Assembly: GCF_014202995.1 (NCBI RefSeq)
Contig: NZ_JACHIA010000025.1
Location: 35,420 to 99,419 of the forward strand
DNA from: Longimicrobium terrae
Lineage (GTDB): Bacteria; Gemmatimonadota; Gemmatimonadetes; Longimicrobiales; Longimicrobiaceae
Length of the DNA stretch: 64,000 bases
Direction: 5' to 3'
Below, in pieces: positions 10,135-19,130 of the stretch. Every line of letters starts with the position of its first letter. Within the stretch, counting starts at the first letter, position 1. Under the pieces are notes generated by a model. That model was not told the origin of the DNA, did not search any database, and saw nothing but the letters and a program-made list of their open reading frames with translations. The position numbers and the translations under genes were made by a program.

Positions 10135-11913
10135 TCACACCCCGCGGCGGTCCGCGATCCAGCGGCGCACGCGGGCGCGGAGCATGGGGAGGGGCATGGC
10201 GCCCTCGGCGAGCACCACATCATGGAACGCGCGCAGGTCGAAGCGGTCGCCCAGCGCGGCGCGGGCTTCGTCGCGCATGGCCATGATCTCCAGGTACCCG
10301 GTCATGTACGTCACGATCTGCCCCGGCGTGGCGGCGTGCCGGTCGGCGTAACTCTCTGCCTGCGCACGCGGGCGGGCGGAGATGGCCATCATGGAATCCA
10401 CCGCGGCCGCGCGGGACAGCCCGAACGCGTGCATGGACGGATCGATCTCCATCCCCACCAGCGCGTCGGTGAGGTGGGCCAGCAGCCCCGAGCGGAGCAG
10501 ATCGTCATCCACCATCCCGGACTCCCAGGCCAGGCGCTCGGCGTACATGCCCCAGCCCTCCACCAGCCCGCCCGTGCCGGAGCCGAGCAGGCGCAGGACC
10601 GGGTGCTGGCCGGGGCGTTCGCCGGTCCACACGATCTGCAGGTGGTGCCCCGGCCAGGCCTCGTGCGTCACGGACGAGGAGATGTCCATGCGCGGGCTGC
10701 CCTCCGCGCCGAACAGGTTGAGGACGTACGTTCCCGGACGCGAGCCGTCCACCGCGGGCGCTTCGTACCACGCCGGCGGGCGCGAGCGCTCCGACCACTC
10801 GGGCGCGGCCTCCAGCACCAGCGAGTCCGGCGGCACGCGCGAGAACGCGGCCGGAAGCTGTCCGTGGATGCGGGCGATCAGCGCTCGCGTGGCCTCCATC
10901 TTGGCCTCGCGCGTGGCGAACAGGAACCGCGGATCCGTCCGCAGCGTCTCGCGCGCCCGGCGCAGCTCCGTTTCGCCGGTCAGCCGCCCGGCGATGGCGA
11001 GCAGTTCCGACTCCATCCCGGCCCTCGCCGTCCGCGCGCGGGCGACCATCTCCTCGGGCGCGACGTCCACGGAGGTGAGGGCGCGCACGGTGGCGCGGTA
11101 GCACGCGGCGCCGTTGGGGAGCGCAGACAGCCCGGCCTGGGCGCGGGCGCGCGGCAGGTACTCCGTTTCCACGAACGCCAGGTAGCGCCGCAGGGCGGGG
11201 TACACGCTGCCCCGCAGTTCGGCGCGCCATTCCTGGACGAAGGTGGCGTCCGCATCGCGCCGCGCGGGGCTCCAGAACGGCGAGTTCTCCACGGAATCGG
11301 GGAGCATTCCACGCACCTGTTCCGCCACGCGCAGCACGTTGTCGCGCGGCGCGGCGTACCCCGCCGCCAGCCCGGCGCGGACATTGGCGATCTCCACGTC
11401 CACAAAGCGCGGGAGGTCTCGCCAGCGGGCCAGTGCCGCGGCGCGGTTCGCGGGGGAGCCTACCGGCTGGCGGGCGGCGGCGGTGGCCAGACCCAGGTGC
11501 CAGCCAAAGATCTGGTCCATGCCGCCCCACAGTTCGCGCCGGCAGACGCGCTCGCCGGCCGCGGCCTCCAGGTGCTCGGCCAGCATGCCGTGGGTCAGCC
11601 ACTCCGGCGTGCCCCAGAGCGCGTCGGCGTTTACGCGCCGCAGTCGCGCCAGCCAGTCGTCCTGCCGCTGCTCCCACGCGCGCAGCGGGGCGGGGGAGCG
11701 GTCCGGCCACCGGTCCGGCGGCGTGGCGTCGCCCACCTCGGCGGCAACCGCGGGGTCACGCACCACCGACGCGCGGAGGAACTCGTCCGCCACCGCGCGC
11801 ACTTCCGCGGCACCGGCGGGCGTGGTCTGCGCCGCGAGCGGCCGCGCGGGAACCAGGGCGAGGGCCAGGAGCAGCGAGGCGGCGAGCTGGACGGGGATGT
11901 TGCGGGCGATCAT
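10135..11913 (-). CDS. DUF885 family exported protein
   Basis: A 592-residue protein with an N-terminal signal sequence (LAASLLLALALVPARPLAAQ), so secreted or periplasmic. It carries the DUF885 hallmark VTHEAWPGHHLQI near residue 420, an HE...H arrangement reminiscent of metallopeptidases. The long helical body also fits (e.g. TARAGMESELLAIAGRL and the C-terminal GQIVTYMTGYLEIMAMRDEA). DUF885 proteins have been linked to metallopeptidase folds; a peptidase activity is plausible but not demonstrated here. It is convergent with the frameshifted gene, with only 3 bases between. No operon partner is seen. Confidence 0.85.
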   Translation of the reverse strand: MIARNIPVQLAASLLLALALVPARPLAAQTTPAGAAEVRAVADEFLRASVVRDPAVAAEVGDATPPDRWPDRSPAPLRAWEQRQDDWLARLRRVNADALWGTPEWLTHGMLAEHLEAAAGERVCRRELWGGMDQIFGWHLGLATAAARQPVGSPANRAAALARWRDLPRFVDVEIANVRAGLAAGYAAPRDNVLRVAEQVRGMLPDSVENSPFWSPARRDADATFVQEWRAELRGSVYPALRRYLAFVETEYLPRARAQAGLSALPNGAACYRATVRALTSVDVAPEEMVARARTARAGMESELLAIAGRLTGETELRRARETLRTDPRFLFATREAKMEATRALIARIHGQLPAAFSRVPPDSLVLEAAPEWSERSRPPAWYEAPAVDGSRPGTYVLNLFGAEGSPRMDISSSVTHEAWPGHHLQIVWTGERPGQHPVLRLLGSGTGGLVEGWGMYAERLAWESGMVDDDLLRSGLLAHLTDALVGMEIDPSMHAFGLSRAAAVDSMMAISARPRAQAESYADRHAATPGQIVTYMTGYLEIMAMRDEARAALGDRFDLRAFHDVVLAEGAMPLPMLRARVRRWIADRRGV

Positions 11914-12153
11914 GGGACGGAAGGGCGGAGTAGGCGGATGGCGAACCGCGGGGCATCATCATTATGCCGAGGGGCGGTCGTCGCGCAAACGGTCAATCGA
12001 CCGAGGTGGCGTACGATGCTGGACCGACGTTCGCCTGGCCTGACAACGGGGACCATCCGCACGGGCTCTGGCGAGGGATCGTGCGCGGCTGGCCCGGCTC
12101 CTGCACGCCGGTCACCGCCTGGGAACATCGCAAACCCGATGCAGGAGGGACGG

Positions 12154-12393
12154 ATGGGCAAGCTGGGAGGCAAGCTGATGTGGGCCATCGCGGGAACGGC
12201 CGCCAACAAGATGGCGCGCAGCTACACGCGTTCCGCGCTGCACCGCGATGACGGCGCGCCCCGGCTGCCCCGCAAGGCACGCCGCCAGGACGGCATGGGG
12301 ATGATGCTGGGCTGGGCGGTCGCCACGGGGGTGATCCTGGCCATCGCCGACGTGCTCACCGAGCAGGGCAAGGACTCCGCCCACGCCCGCTGA
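12154..12393 (+). CDS. small membrane protein, DUF4235-like
   Basis: 79 residues. An N-terminal KLGGKLMWAIAGTAANKMARSY helix is followed by a basic linker and a hydrophobic helix (GMMLGWAVATGVILAIADVL). This arrangement, with WA near the start of the second helix, resembles DUF4235 proteins. The ATG at 12154 is preceded by AGGAGGG and is preferred over far longer upstream frames that are antisense shadows of the DUF885 gene. The protein is likely an inner-membrane stress-associated protein given the neighbouring CsbD gene (inference). Confidence 0.7.
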   Translation: MGKLGGKLMWAIAGTAANKMARSYTRSALHRDDGAPRLPRKARRQDGMGMMLGWAVATGVILAIADVLTEQGKDSAHAR

Positions 12394-12412
12394 ACCCGCG
12401 CGCCAGACGACG

Positions 12413-12448
12413 GCGGCTGCATCCCGACGGGGTGCGGCCGCTTCTTTG
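12413..12448 (+). terminator. terminator after DUF4235-like gene
   Basis: 13-bp stem with two G-U pairs (12413-12425 / 12429-12441, loop GAC) followed by TTCTTTG. Confidence 0.75.
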
Positions 12449-12573
12449 TCCAGGTACCCTGATCGCGGGCAAGCGGTGGCACAGCAGCAAGTTGTCTGCC
12501 TCCGGAAACGCGGTACGCCTCTTGCTTTTCTCTCCTGCGACGACGGAAACGACCTCAAAGGGAGATGACGACC

Positions 12574-12774
12574 ATGGACGAGCGCAATCTGACCGACCGC
12601 GGTCTCGACAACAATCTCACCGGCAAGCTCAAGGATCTGGGCGGCAAGGTGAAGGACGCGGTGGGTGGCCTTACCGGCGACACCAGCCTGCAGGCCGAGG
12701 GCAAGGGCGACCAGCTCGAGGGCAAGCTGCAGGACAAGCTTGGCGACGTACAGCGCGGCATCGACAAGCTCTAA
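12574..12774 (+). CDS. CsbD family stress-response protein
   Basis: 66 residues of charged, Gly/Asp/Lys-rich helix-forming sequence. The CsbD pattern is clear: LTGKLKDLGGKVKDAVGGL, then QAEGKGDQLEGKLQDKLGD and the terminal QRGIDKL. CsbD proteins are small, soluble general-stress proteins of unknown mechanism. The ribosome site AAAGGGAG abuts an ATG at 12565 with no spacing, so the ATG at 12574 (nine-base spacing) is the more likely start. The upstream region gives no clear promoter. A strong terminator follows, so the gene is monocistronic. Confidence 0.9.
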   Translation: MDERNLTDRGLDNNLTGKLKDLGGKVKDAVGGLTGDTSLQAEGKGDQLEGKLQDKLGDVQRGIDKL

Positions 12775-12800
12775 TCCGCCGTTAACCGCCAGCAGCAACG

Positions 12801-12838
12801 AGCGCGGCGGCCTTCGGGCCGCCGCGCTCTTTTGTTGT
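12801..12838 (+). terminator. csbD-like gene terminator
   Basis: 12-bp perfect stem (12801-12812 / 12817-12828) with a TTCG tetraloop followed by CTTTTGTT. Confidence 0.92.
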
Positions 12839-12958
12839 GCCTCATTTGGTGATCGCGCCGGGCCGGCCCGAGAGTGGCCCCCGTTCGGGTCGGCACCACC
12901 GGCCGGGCGGCGGGTTCGGTGTGCGTCGGCCGACGTGACGTGCGCGCGTAGTCCGCTA

Positions 12959-13170
12959 GAGCGAATGAATCCGCCGCTCCAGAAGCGGTAAGCCCCCGAA
13001 CCGGCCGCTGGCGCGTCCGGTTCGGGGCTTCAACTGCATGTGCGGCGGCAAGGCTCGACGCGCGTAGCATTGTTGGCTCGGCGACGAGCAGATCCTTCGC
13101 TGGCGCCAGGTGCCTGCGCGGCGGATGGTCCGGCCGGTTCCTCCTCTTGAGCGGCGGTTTAATTCGCTCA
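12959..13170. repeat. dispersed repeat unit bounded by inverted 21-mers
   Basis: The 21-base sequence GAGCGAATNAANCCGCCGCTC occurs at 12959-12979 and, inverted with two differences, at 13150-13170. The same 21-mer heads a repeat at 34626. The interior includes GGGGCTTCAACTGC (13023-13037), also shared with 34697-34711 and, inverted, near 46310. No open frame is credible inside. It is a non-coding mobile-like repeat typical of this genome. Confidence 0.65.
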
Positions 13171-13241
13171 ACGGGAATGCGGCTCGGATGCGGGTGTGTC
13201 GCGCCCTCGACAGTCTCTTCCTCACGTCCAACCCGAGATAC

Positions 13242-13281
13242 GAGACGGGTTCCATCCCCGATCGCGGATGGAACCCGTCTC
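13242..13281. other. hairpin downstream of ytxJ, possible terminator
   Basis: A 16-bp perfect stem (13242-13257 / 13266-13281, loop CCGATCGC) lies 24 bases beyond the stop of the minus-strand ytxJ-like gene. Neither flank has a T-run, so a terminator call is uncertain. Confidence 0.45.
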
Positions 13282-13305
13282 AACTTCCCGCCCGCCGATC
13301 ACCAA

Positions 13306-13623
13306 TCAGGCGAGCTGTTCTTCCAAGTCCTTGGCGCGCACGTCAAAGTGCGTGGCGGTGTACCCCGTCTTGCCATTGCGCAGCACGATCACCTGCGGCG
13401 ACTCATGCTCGATCCCCGTCTTTTCCGCCACGTACACGCTGGCTTCGGGCGCCTGGTGCACGTCCAGGCGGTACACGGGCGCATCCGGCTGGCGCTCCAG
13501 GAACGCTTCCATCTCGCCGCGCGCGTTGGCGCTGATGGGGCACGTCATGCTGTACTTGAAAAGGATGGCGGTGTCGGCGCTCAGCGCCTCGTCCACGTCC
13601 TGAGTCGTCGCGATCTGCTTCAT
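13306..13623 (-). CDS. ytxJ: bacillithiol-system bacilliredoxin-like protein (YtxJ/BrxC family)
   Basis: A 105-residue thioredoxin-fold protein. FKYSMTCPISANARGEME (about 22-39) carries a monothiol CPIS active site, and HESPQVIVLRNGKTGYTATH supplies the cis-Pro strand. This matches the DUF2847/YtxJ family, which removes bacillithiol from oxidised protein thiols in the cytoplasm. The ATG at 13623 has GGAGGG upstream; the longer frame to 13893 is spurious. The protein's presence suggests the organism makes bacillithiol, although no bsh biosynthesis gene is in the window. The following 510 bases (13624-14133) hold no gene apart from the promoter block of the next lipoprotein. Confidence 0.88.
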   Translation of the reverse strand: MKQIATTQDVDEALSADTAILFKYSMTCPISANARGEMEAFLERQPDAPVYRLDVHQAPEASVYVAEKTGIEHESPQVIVLRNGKTGYTATHFDVRAKDLEEQLA

Positions 13624-14055
13624 CCTGCCCTCCAGTAGGTTACCCCGGGGACGGCGCACCCGGCCGGGCGCCGCCAATGAGCCCGCGCAGGCGCAATCCG
13701 CATACCGTCTCCCGCGGCCCGGGCGCCGCGCCCCCGCGGCTCCGCCCCGGCCCGCCGCCTCGCGCGGGCCACCTCGCGCGGGCCGCTGGAGCGATCGAGG
13801 GTGGGGCGCGCACGTCCCAATCCCCCGCTCCGGCTTGTTCGCGCCCCGCTTCGGACAGCTTATCCCGTCATCACACCGCCGATCCGTCATCAAAACATCG
13901 CCCGCCTTGAAGATGTCATGAAAGGGTACGCACCCTGAGCGGTACCGTGTGGTTCATATCAAGCGTTGCAGTGGTTTGTGAGACCTACTCCGCACGTGAT
14001 GTCCACTGGGGCGCGGCCGCAGGGGAGAGCCGGCGGGCTGCGAAGAGACGTGCTG

Positions 14056-14098
14056 TGCAACGGGTTGACGTTGCAGGCCGGGCCCGCGTTCTTTCAAT
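14056..14098 (+). promoter_or_regulatory. conserved palindrome/promoter block, paralog 1
   Basis: TGCAAC-N8-GTTGCA (14056-14075) overlaps a TTGACG -35-like box (14065-14070). Ten bases after GTTGCAG comes CGTTCTTTCA. The same arrangement and spacing precedes all three tandem lipoprotein genes, so it probably contains their promoter and an operator. Confidence 0.6.
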
Positions 14099-14133
14099 GC
14101 TGAACAGGACCGCCCACCTATCCAGGAATGCCC

Positions 14134-16272
14134 ATGAAATGGCCCCGCCTTCTGGTCGCCCTGCCGCTGCTGGCCGCATGCGAGCGGCAGATCACCACGC
14201 CCGAGCAGACGCCCTTCGAGTCTGACCTGATGGAAGTCGGCCCGGCGACGACGGATCTGCTTCAGCCCGGTCCGCGCGTGCCCACGCTGGAGCGCGACGG
14301 GCTGATGTCGGCCACCGCCGCGCCGGTGATGACGACGGGGCCCAACCCGGACCTGCTGTGGCGCCGGAGTGTGAGCGGCGAGAACACGGTCTGGCGGATG
14401 AAGGACACCACGTACACCGGTTCCGCCATCGGCCTGCCGACCGCGGCGGCCGCGTGGGAAGTGGGCGGCGTGGCGGACTTCAACCGCGACCGGCGGCCGG
14501 ACATCCTGTGGCGGCGCGGGTCCACGTCCAGCAACGTGATCTGGATCCTGAACGGCGCGGGCGGCGTGGCGGACATCGTCGCGCTCCCGACCTCCGCGCC
14601 GGAGTGGAAGATGGCGGGCGCGGGCGACTTCAACCGCGACGGCTCTCCCGACATCCTGTGGCGCCGCCCGTCCACCTCCAGTGTCGTGCTCTGGATGATG
14701 AACGGCGCGACGCTGGTTGACATCGTGGCGCTCCCTGCGCTGGACAGCACGTGGTCCGTCGGCGGCATCGCGGACATGACGGGCGACGGCTTCCCCGACA
14801 TCCTCACCCGCAAGGTGAGCACGGGGACCAACGTCCTGTGGCGGATGAACGGCGTGCAGAAGGCGGAAGAGATCACGCTCGCTCCACTGGCCTGGCCGTG
14901 GGTGCTGGCGGGCGCGGGCGACTTCAACGATGACGGCAAGGCGGACCTGGTGTGGCGCCATCCCACGTCGCGCAAATCCGTGATCTGGTTGATGAACGGC
15001 ACCACCTACACCGGCGTGTACAGCTATCTGCCGGAAGTACATCCCGAGTGGTCCATCGTGGGCGTGGCCGACTTCGATCCGCCGCCGCCCGTGCCGTCGT
15101 CCGTGACGGCGACCGCGGTGAGCGGAAGCCGCGTGGACGTGGCGTGGGCGGATTCGTCGGCGCTGGAGACGGAGTTCCGGGTGGAAGTGCGCGCGGGCTC
15201 GTCCACCACGTGGACTCTGCTGGCCACCGTGCCCGCGAACACGACGACGTACTCGCACACCAACGCCGTCGTGAACGTGCAGTACAGCTACCGTGTCACC
15301 GCCTGCGACGGTAGCGCCTGCTCCGCGCCCTCCATGATCGCGACGGCGACGCCCCCGGTGTCCGCGCCGACCGCCACCACGGGCAGCCCGTATCTGGTGG
15401 GGACGACGAGCGGCGTGAGCGGAACCGCCGTGCCGAATGGCTTGGCGACCGTGGGCTGGCTGGAACTGGATGACAACGCGGGGATGACCAGCCCGGCCTC
15501 GTCCGACACGGCCAGCCTGGGATCGGCGTCGGCGCAGCAGACGCTGTCGCGCTCGTTCGCCGGGCTGACGGTGGGTGGCACCTACTACTACCGCATCGTG
15601 GCGCGGAACAGCGCCGGGACGACCTACGGCCAGACCCGGAGTTTCGTGATCGTGGTGCCGCCGGCGCCCGTGGGGCTGAACGCGACGTTCATCACCAGCG
15701 CACTGGCGAACTCGGTGGACTGGACGCTGCCCGCCAACTACGGCGTTCCCCAGTCCCTCGAGGGCTTCCGCATCGAGCGCCGGCGCAGCGACGAGACCAC
15801 GTGGACGACCCGTGACTGGACGGATCCGGCGTTCTGCGGCACCATCAGCAATGGCCACTGCGGCGACTACAGCATCAACATTCGAACGCCCACCACGTAC
15901 TTCTACCGGGTGCAGGTCTGCAACAACGTCGGCTGCGGTCCGTGGGCGGAAACCAGCGTGACCACGCAGGAGTTCGCGGCTCCCAGCAATCTGGTCGCCA
16001 CCGCGGGCGCGCGCAGGGTCACGCTCACCTGGCAGGACAACACCGACGCCGAGCGCGCGTACGTGATCAGCCGCCGCTCCGAGGCGGACTCCACCTGGCA
16101 GAGGATCGGCAGGACGGACGCCAACAACACCGTGTACGGCGACACCAACGTGACGCCGGGCGTGCGCTACTACTACCGGGTCTACGGGTCTACCTCCACC
16201 GAACGGGGGGAGACCTTCTACTACTACGCCACGACGCCCTTCTCCAACGAGGCCACGGCGGTTCCGTACTGA
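14134..16272 (+). CDS. secreted lipoprotein with VCBS/FG-GAP propeller and fibronectin-like domains (paralog 1)
   Basis: About 712 residues. A short lipoprotein signal peptide (MKWPRLLVALPLLAAC) places the mature protein at a membrane surface. Residues about 70-320 hold repeated VCBS/FG-GAP blades with calcium-binding-like D-x-N-x-D motifs: DFNRDRRPDILWRR, DFNRDGSPDILWRR, DMTGDGFPDILTRK, DFNDDGKADLVWRH. Fibronectin-type III-like modules follow (SVTATAVSGSRVDVAWAD, NATFITSALANSVDW, NLVATAGARRVTLTWQDN). The ATG at 14134 is chosen over 14128 because both paralogs begin MKW and CAGGA sits six bases ahead. Function is not recognised; adhesion or carbohydrate/protein binding is typical for this architecture (inference). 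Confidence 0.85.
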   Translation: MKWPRLLVALPLLAACERQITTPEQTPFESDLMEVGPATTDLLQPGPRVPTLERDGLMSATAAPVMTTGPNPDLLWRRSVSGENTVWRMKDTTYTGSAIGLPTAAAAWEVGGVADFNRDRRPDILWRRGSTSSNVIWILNGAGGVADIVALPTSAPEWKMAGAGDFNRDGSPDILWRRPSTSSVVLWMMNGATLVDIVALPALDSTWSVGGIADMTGDGFPDILTRKVSTGTNVLWRMNGVQKAEEITLAPLAWPWVLAGAGDFNDDGKADLVWRHPTSRKSVIWLMNGTTYTGVYSYLPEVHPEWSIVGVADFDPPPPVPSSVTATAVSGSRVDVAWADSSALETEFRVEVRAGSSTTWTLLATVPANTTTYSHTNAVVNVQYSYRVTACDGSACSAPSMIATATPPVSAPTATTGSPYLVGTTSGVSGTAVPNGLATVGWLELDDNAGMTSPASSDTASLGSASAQQTLSRSFAGLTVGGTYYYRIVARNSAGTTYGQTRSFVIVVPPAPVGLNATFITSALANSVDWTLPANYGVPQSLEGFRIERRRSDETTWTTRDWTDPAFCGTISNGHCGDYSINIRTPTTYFYRVQVCNNVGCGPWAETSVTTQEFAAPSNLVATAGARRVTLTWQDNTDAERAYVISRRSEADSTWQRIGRTDANNTVYGDTNVTPGVRYYYRVYGSTSTERGETFYYYATTPFSNEATAVPY

Positions 16273-16335
16273 TCGAAAGCCGCCATCCGCCGCGCGGCAA
16301 GATGAAGCGTGCCGGGTAGATGGGGATGAACATGG

Positions 16336-16368
16336 AAAGCGGAGCCGGGCAACCGGCTCCGCTTTTTC
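16336..16368 (+). terminator. terminator after paralog 1
   Basis: 13-bp stem (16336-16348 / 16353-16365, loop GCAA) ending in TTTTT. The rest of the 361-bp gap to the next gene is unremarkable up to the promoter block. Confidence 0.9.
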
Positions 16369-16554
16369 GTGCAGATGACTATCGGCAGCGTGTCGTGAAA
16401 AGGACGCGTCTGCGCCGGTGGACCATCCCGTCGCAACCGGCGGGCGCGGCGTGACTCGCGGTTCCGTGCGCCGCCGCGATGCGTCGCGGACCCGCGATGT
16501 CCGCTGGGTGTCGGACGCCCAATCGGAGTCCGCCGGGGGCAGGGATGCGAACGC

Positions 16555-16597
16555 TGCAACCGCTTGACGTTGCAGGGGATTACCGCGTTCTTTCAGC
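16555..16597 (+). promoter_or_regulatory. conserved palindrome/promoter block, paralog 2
   Basis: TGCAAC-N8-GTTGCA (16555-16574) with internal TTGACG (16564-16569), then CGTTCTTTCA after a ten-base spacer, matching the other two copies. Confidence 0.6.
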
Positions 16598-16633
16598 GTT
16601 CCGCCATGCCGTCCCACCCGTTCTGAACGATCC

Positions 16634-18772
16634 ATGAAATGGCCCCGCCTTCTGGTCGCCCTGCCGCTGCTGGCCGCATGCGAGCGGCAGATCACCACGC
16701 CCGAGCAGACGCCCTTTGAGTCTGACCTGATGGAAGTCGGCCCGCTGACGACGGATCTGCTTCAGCCCGGTCCGCGCGTGCCCACGCTGGAGCGCGACGG
16801 GCTGATGTCGGCCACCGCCGCGCCGGTGATGACCACGGGGCCCAACCCGGACCTGCTGTGGCGCCGCAGCGTCAGCGGCGAGAACACGGTCTGGCGGATG
16901 AAGGACACCACGTACACCGGTTCCGCCATCGGCCTGCCCAGCGCGGCGACGGCGTGGGAAGTGGGCGGCGTGGCGGACTTCAACCGCGACCGGCGGCCGG
17001 ATATCCTGTGGCGGCGCGCGTCCACCTCCAGCAACGTCATCTGGATCCTGAATGGCGCGGGCGGCGTGGCGGACATCGTCGCGCTCCCGACCTCCGCGCC
17101 GGAGTGGAAGATGGCGGGCGCGGGCGACTTCAACCGCGACGGCTCGCCCGACATCCTGTGGCGCCGCCCGTCCACATCCAGCGTGGTTCTGTGGATGATG
17201 AACGGCGCGACGCTCACCGACATCGTGGCGCTCCCCGCGCTGGATAGTACATGGTCCGTCGGCGGCATCGCGGACATGACGGGCGATGGATTTCCCGACA
17301 TCCTCACCCGCAAGGTGAGCACGGGGACCAACGTGCTGTGGCGGATGAACGGCGTGCAGAAGGCGGAAGAGATCACGCTGGCGCCGCTGGCCTGGCCGTG
17401 GATTCTGGCCGGCGCCGGCGACTTTACGGACGACGGCAAGGCGGACCTGGTGTGGCGCCACCCCACGTCGCGCAAGAGCGTGATCTGGGTGATGAACGGC
17501 ACCACGTACACCGGCGTCTACACCTACCTGCCGGAAGTGCACCCCGAGTGGTCCATCGTGGGCGTGGCCGACTTCGATCCGCCTCCCCCCGTGCCGTCGT
17601 CCGTGACGGCGACCGCGGTGAGCGGAAGCCGCGTGGACCTGGCGTGGGCGGATTCGTCGGCGCTGGAGACGGAGTTCCGGGTGGAGGTGCGGGCGGGCTC
17701 GTCCACCACGTGGACCCTGCTGGCCACGCTGCCGGCCAACACGACGACGTTCTCGCACACGAACACCGTGGTGAACGTGCAGTACAGCTACCGCGTGATC
17801 GCGTGCGACGGCAGTGCCTGCTCCGCGCCCTCCGCCATTGTGTCGGCGACGCCGGGCCAGTCCGCACCCACCGCCGACACGGGGATCGTCACCGCGCTGG
17901 GGACCACCACCACTGTGTCCGGCAGTGCCGTGCCGAACGGCCTGCCGACCGTCGGCTGGCTGGAACTGGATGACAACGCGGGATTCACCAGCCCGGCTTC
18001 GTCGGACACGGCCAGCCTGGGTTCGGCGTCGGCGCCCAAGGGGATCGAGCGCTCGTTCAGCGGCCTGACGGTGGGCGGCACCTACTACTTCCGCATGGTG
18101 GCGCGGAACAGCGCGGGGACGACCTACGGCTCGGCGCGCAGCTTCGTGGTCGCCGCGCCGCCCGCGCCCGTGGGGCTGAACGCGACGTTCATCACCAGCA
18201 GCCTGGCCAACTCGGTGGACTGGACGTTCCCGGACAACTACGGAATCTCCTACTCCGTCGACGGGTTCCGCATTGAGCGCCGGCGCAGCGACGAAACCAC
18301 GTGGACGACCCGTGACTGGCGGGAACCGGCGTTCTGCGGCAGCGCCGGCAACGGGCACTGCGGCGATTACGACATCAACGTGCGGACGCCCACCACGTAC
18401 GTCTACCGCGTGCAGCTGTGCAACGGCGTGGGCTGCGGTCCCTGGGCGGAGACCAGCGTGACCACCCAGGTGTTCGCGGCGCCCACCAACCTGGTCGCGA
18501 CGGCCGGGGCTGGAAAGGTGACGCTCACCTGGCAGGACAACACCTCCAGCGAAGACTCGTACCGGATCTCGCGCCGCTCCGAGGCGGATTCGGTGTGGCA
18601 CAGCATCAACGAGGTGGACCCCAACGTCACCACGGTGACGGATAACAGCGTAACGCCGGGCGTGCGCTACGAGTACCGGGTTGAGGCTTTTGCGTCCAGC
18701 GGCACCATGAGCAGCGGGTTCAAGTACCAGTACTCGGACTATTCCAACGTGGCCACGGCCGTTCCGTACTGA
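16634..18772 (+). CDS. secreted lipoprotein with VCBS/FG-GAP propeller and fibronectin-like domains (paralog 2)
   Basis: A 712-residue tandem duplicate of the gene at 14134. The first 390 residues are nearly identical (signal peptide MKWPRLLVALPLLAAC, same four VCBS blades). Divergence rises in the fibronectin-like half: ATPGQSAPTADTGIV replaces the paralog 1 linker, and the C-terminal module reads KVTLTWQDNTSSEDSYRISR. Cysteine pairs such as RVIACDGSACS and QLCNGVGCGPW are conserved in all three paralogs and may form disulfides. It has its own promoter block and terminator, so it is an independent transcription unit. The pattern suggests a constant display/propeller part with a diversifying tip (inference). 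Confidence 0.85.
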   Translation: MKWPRLLVALPLLAACERQITTPEQTPFESDLMEVGPLTTDLLQPGPRVPTLERDGLMSATAAPVMTTGPNPDLLWRRSVSGENTVWRMKDTTYTGSAIGLPSAATAWEVGGVADFNRDRRPDILWRRASTSSNVIWILNGAGGVADIVALPTSAPEWKMAGAGDFNRDGSPDILWRRPSTSSVVLWMMNGATLTDIVALPALDSTWSVGGIADMTGDGFPDILTRKVSTGTNVLWRMNGVQKAEEITLAPLAWPWILAGAGDFTDDGKADLVWRHPTSRKSVIWVMNGTTYTGVYTYLPEVHPEWSIVGVADFDPPPPVPSSVTATAVSGSRVDLAWADSSALETEFRVEVRAGSSTTWTLLATLPANTTTFSHTNTVVNVQYSYRVIACDGSACSAPSAIVSATPGQSAPTADTGIVTALGTTTTVSGSAVPNGLPTVGWLELDDNAGFTSPASSDTASLGSASAPKGIERSFSGLTVGGTYYFRMVARNSAGTTYGSARSFVVAAPPAPVGLNATFITSSLANSVDWTFPDNYGISYSVDGFRIERRRSDETTWTTRDWREPAFCGSAGNGHCGDYDINVRTPTTYVYRVQLCNGVGCGPWAETSVTTQVFAAPTNLVATAGAGKVTLTWQDNTSSEDSYRISRRSEADSVWHSINEVDPNVTTVTDNSVTPGVRYEYRVEAFASSGTMSSGFKYQYSDYSNVATAVPY

Positions 18773-18828
18773 CCGGCCTCGCCGTCCCCCGCGGGAAACC
18801 GCGCGCCGGGTGGGTGGGATGAACATTG

Positions 18829-18864
18829 AAAGCGGAGCCGGGGCAACCCGGCTCCGCTTTTTCA
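18829..18864 (+). terminator. terminator after paralog 2
   Basis: 14-bp stem (18829-18842 / 18847-18860, loop GCAA) ending in TTTTT. Almost the same sequence as the terminator of paralog 1, so the duplication unit included it. Confidence 0.9.
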
Positions 18865-19053
18865 TCGGGGATTATTCCTTCCCCGTTTGGTCGTAAAATG
18901 ATGTTCGTAACGGGATGAACAGTCGTTGCGCACACGGGATGGCGCGGCGCCGCTCGCGGCCGGTTACGCGGTGACAATGCCCGCCCAGGCCGGGATGTCC
19001 GCTGGGGATCGGAGCGTGCGGCGCGCTTCCATCGGCAGAAGCGGGCGGAACCC

Positions 19054-19096
19054 TGCAACCGCTTGACGTTGCAGCGGTTCGGCGCGTTCTTTCAAG
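19054..19096 (+). promoter_or_regulatory. conserved palindrome/promoter block, paralog 3
   Basis: TGCAAC-N8-GTTGCA (19054-19073) with TTGACG (19063-19068) and CGTTCTTTCA ten bases later. Confidence 0.6.
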
Positions 19097-19130
19097 CTGT
19101 ACGGTACGGATCACCCCTCCCAGGACGCCC

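Noticed and set aside
13954..16698. Long minus-strand open frame (914 codons) over the first tandem lipoprotein
   Set aside because: Antisense shadow of a GC-rich coding region: His/Arg/Gly-rich, no domains, and the plus strand has signal peptide, motifs and terminator. The same applies to the 16580-18865 and 19092-20612 minus frames.
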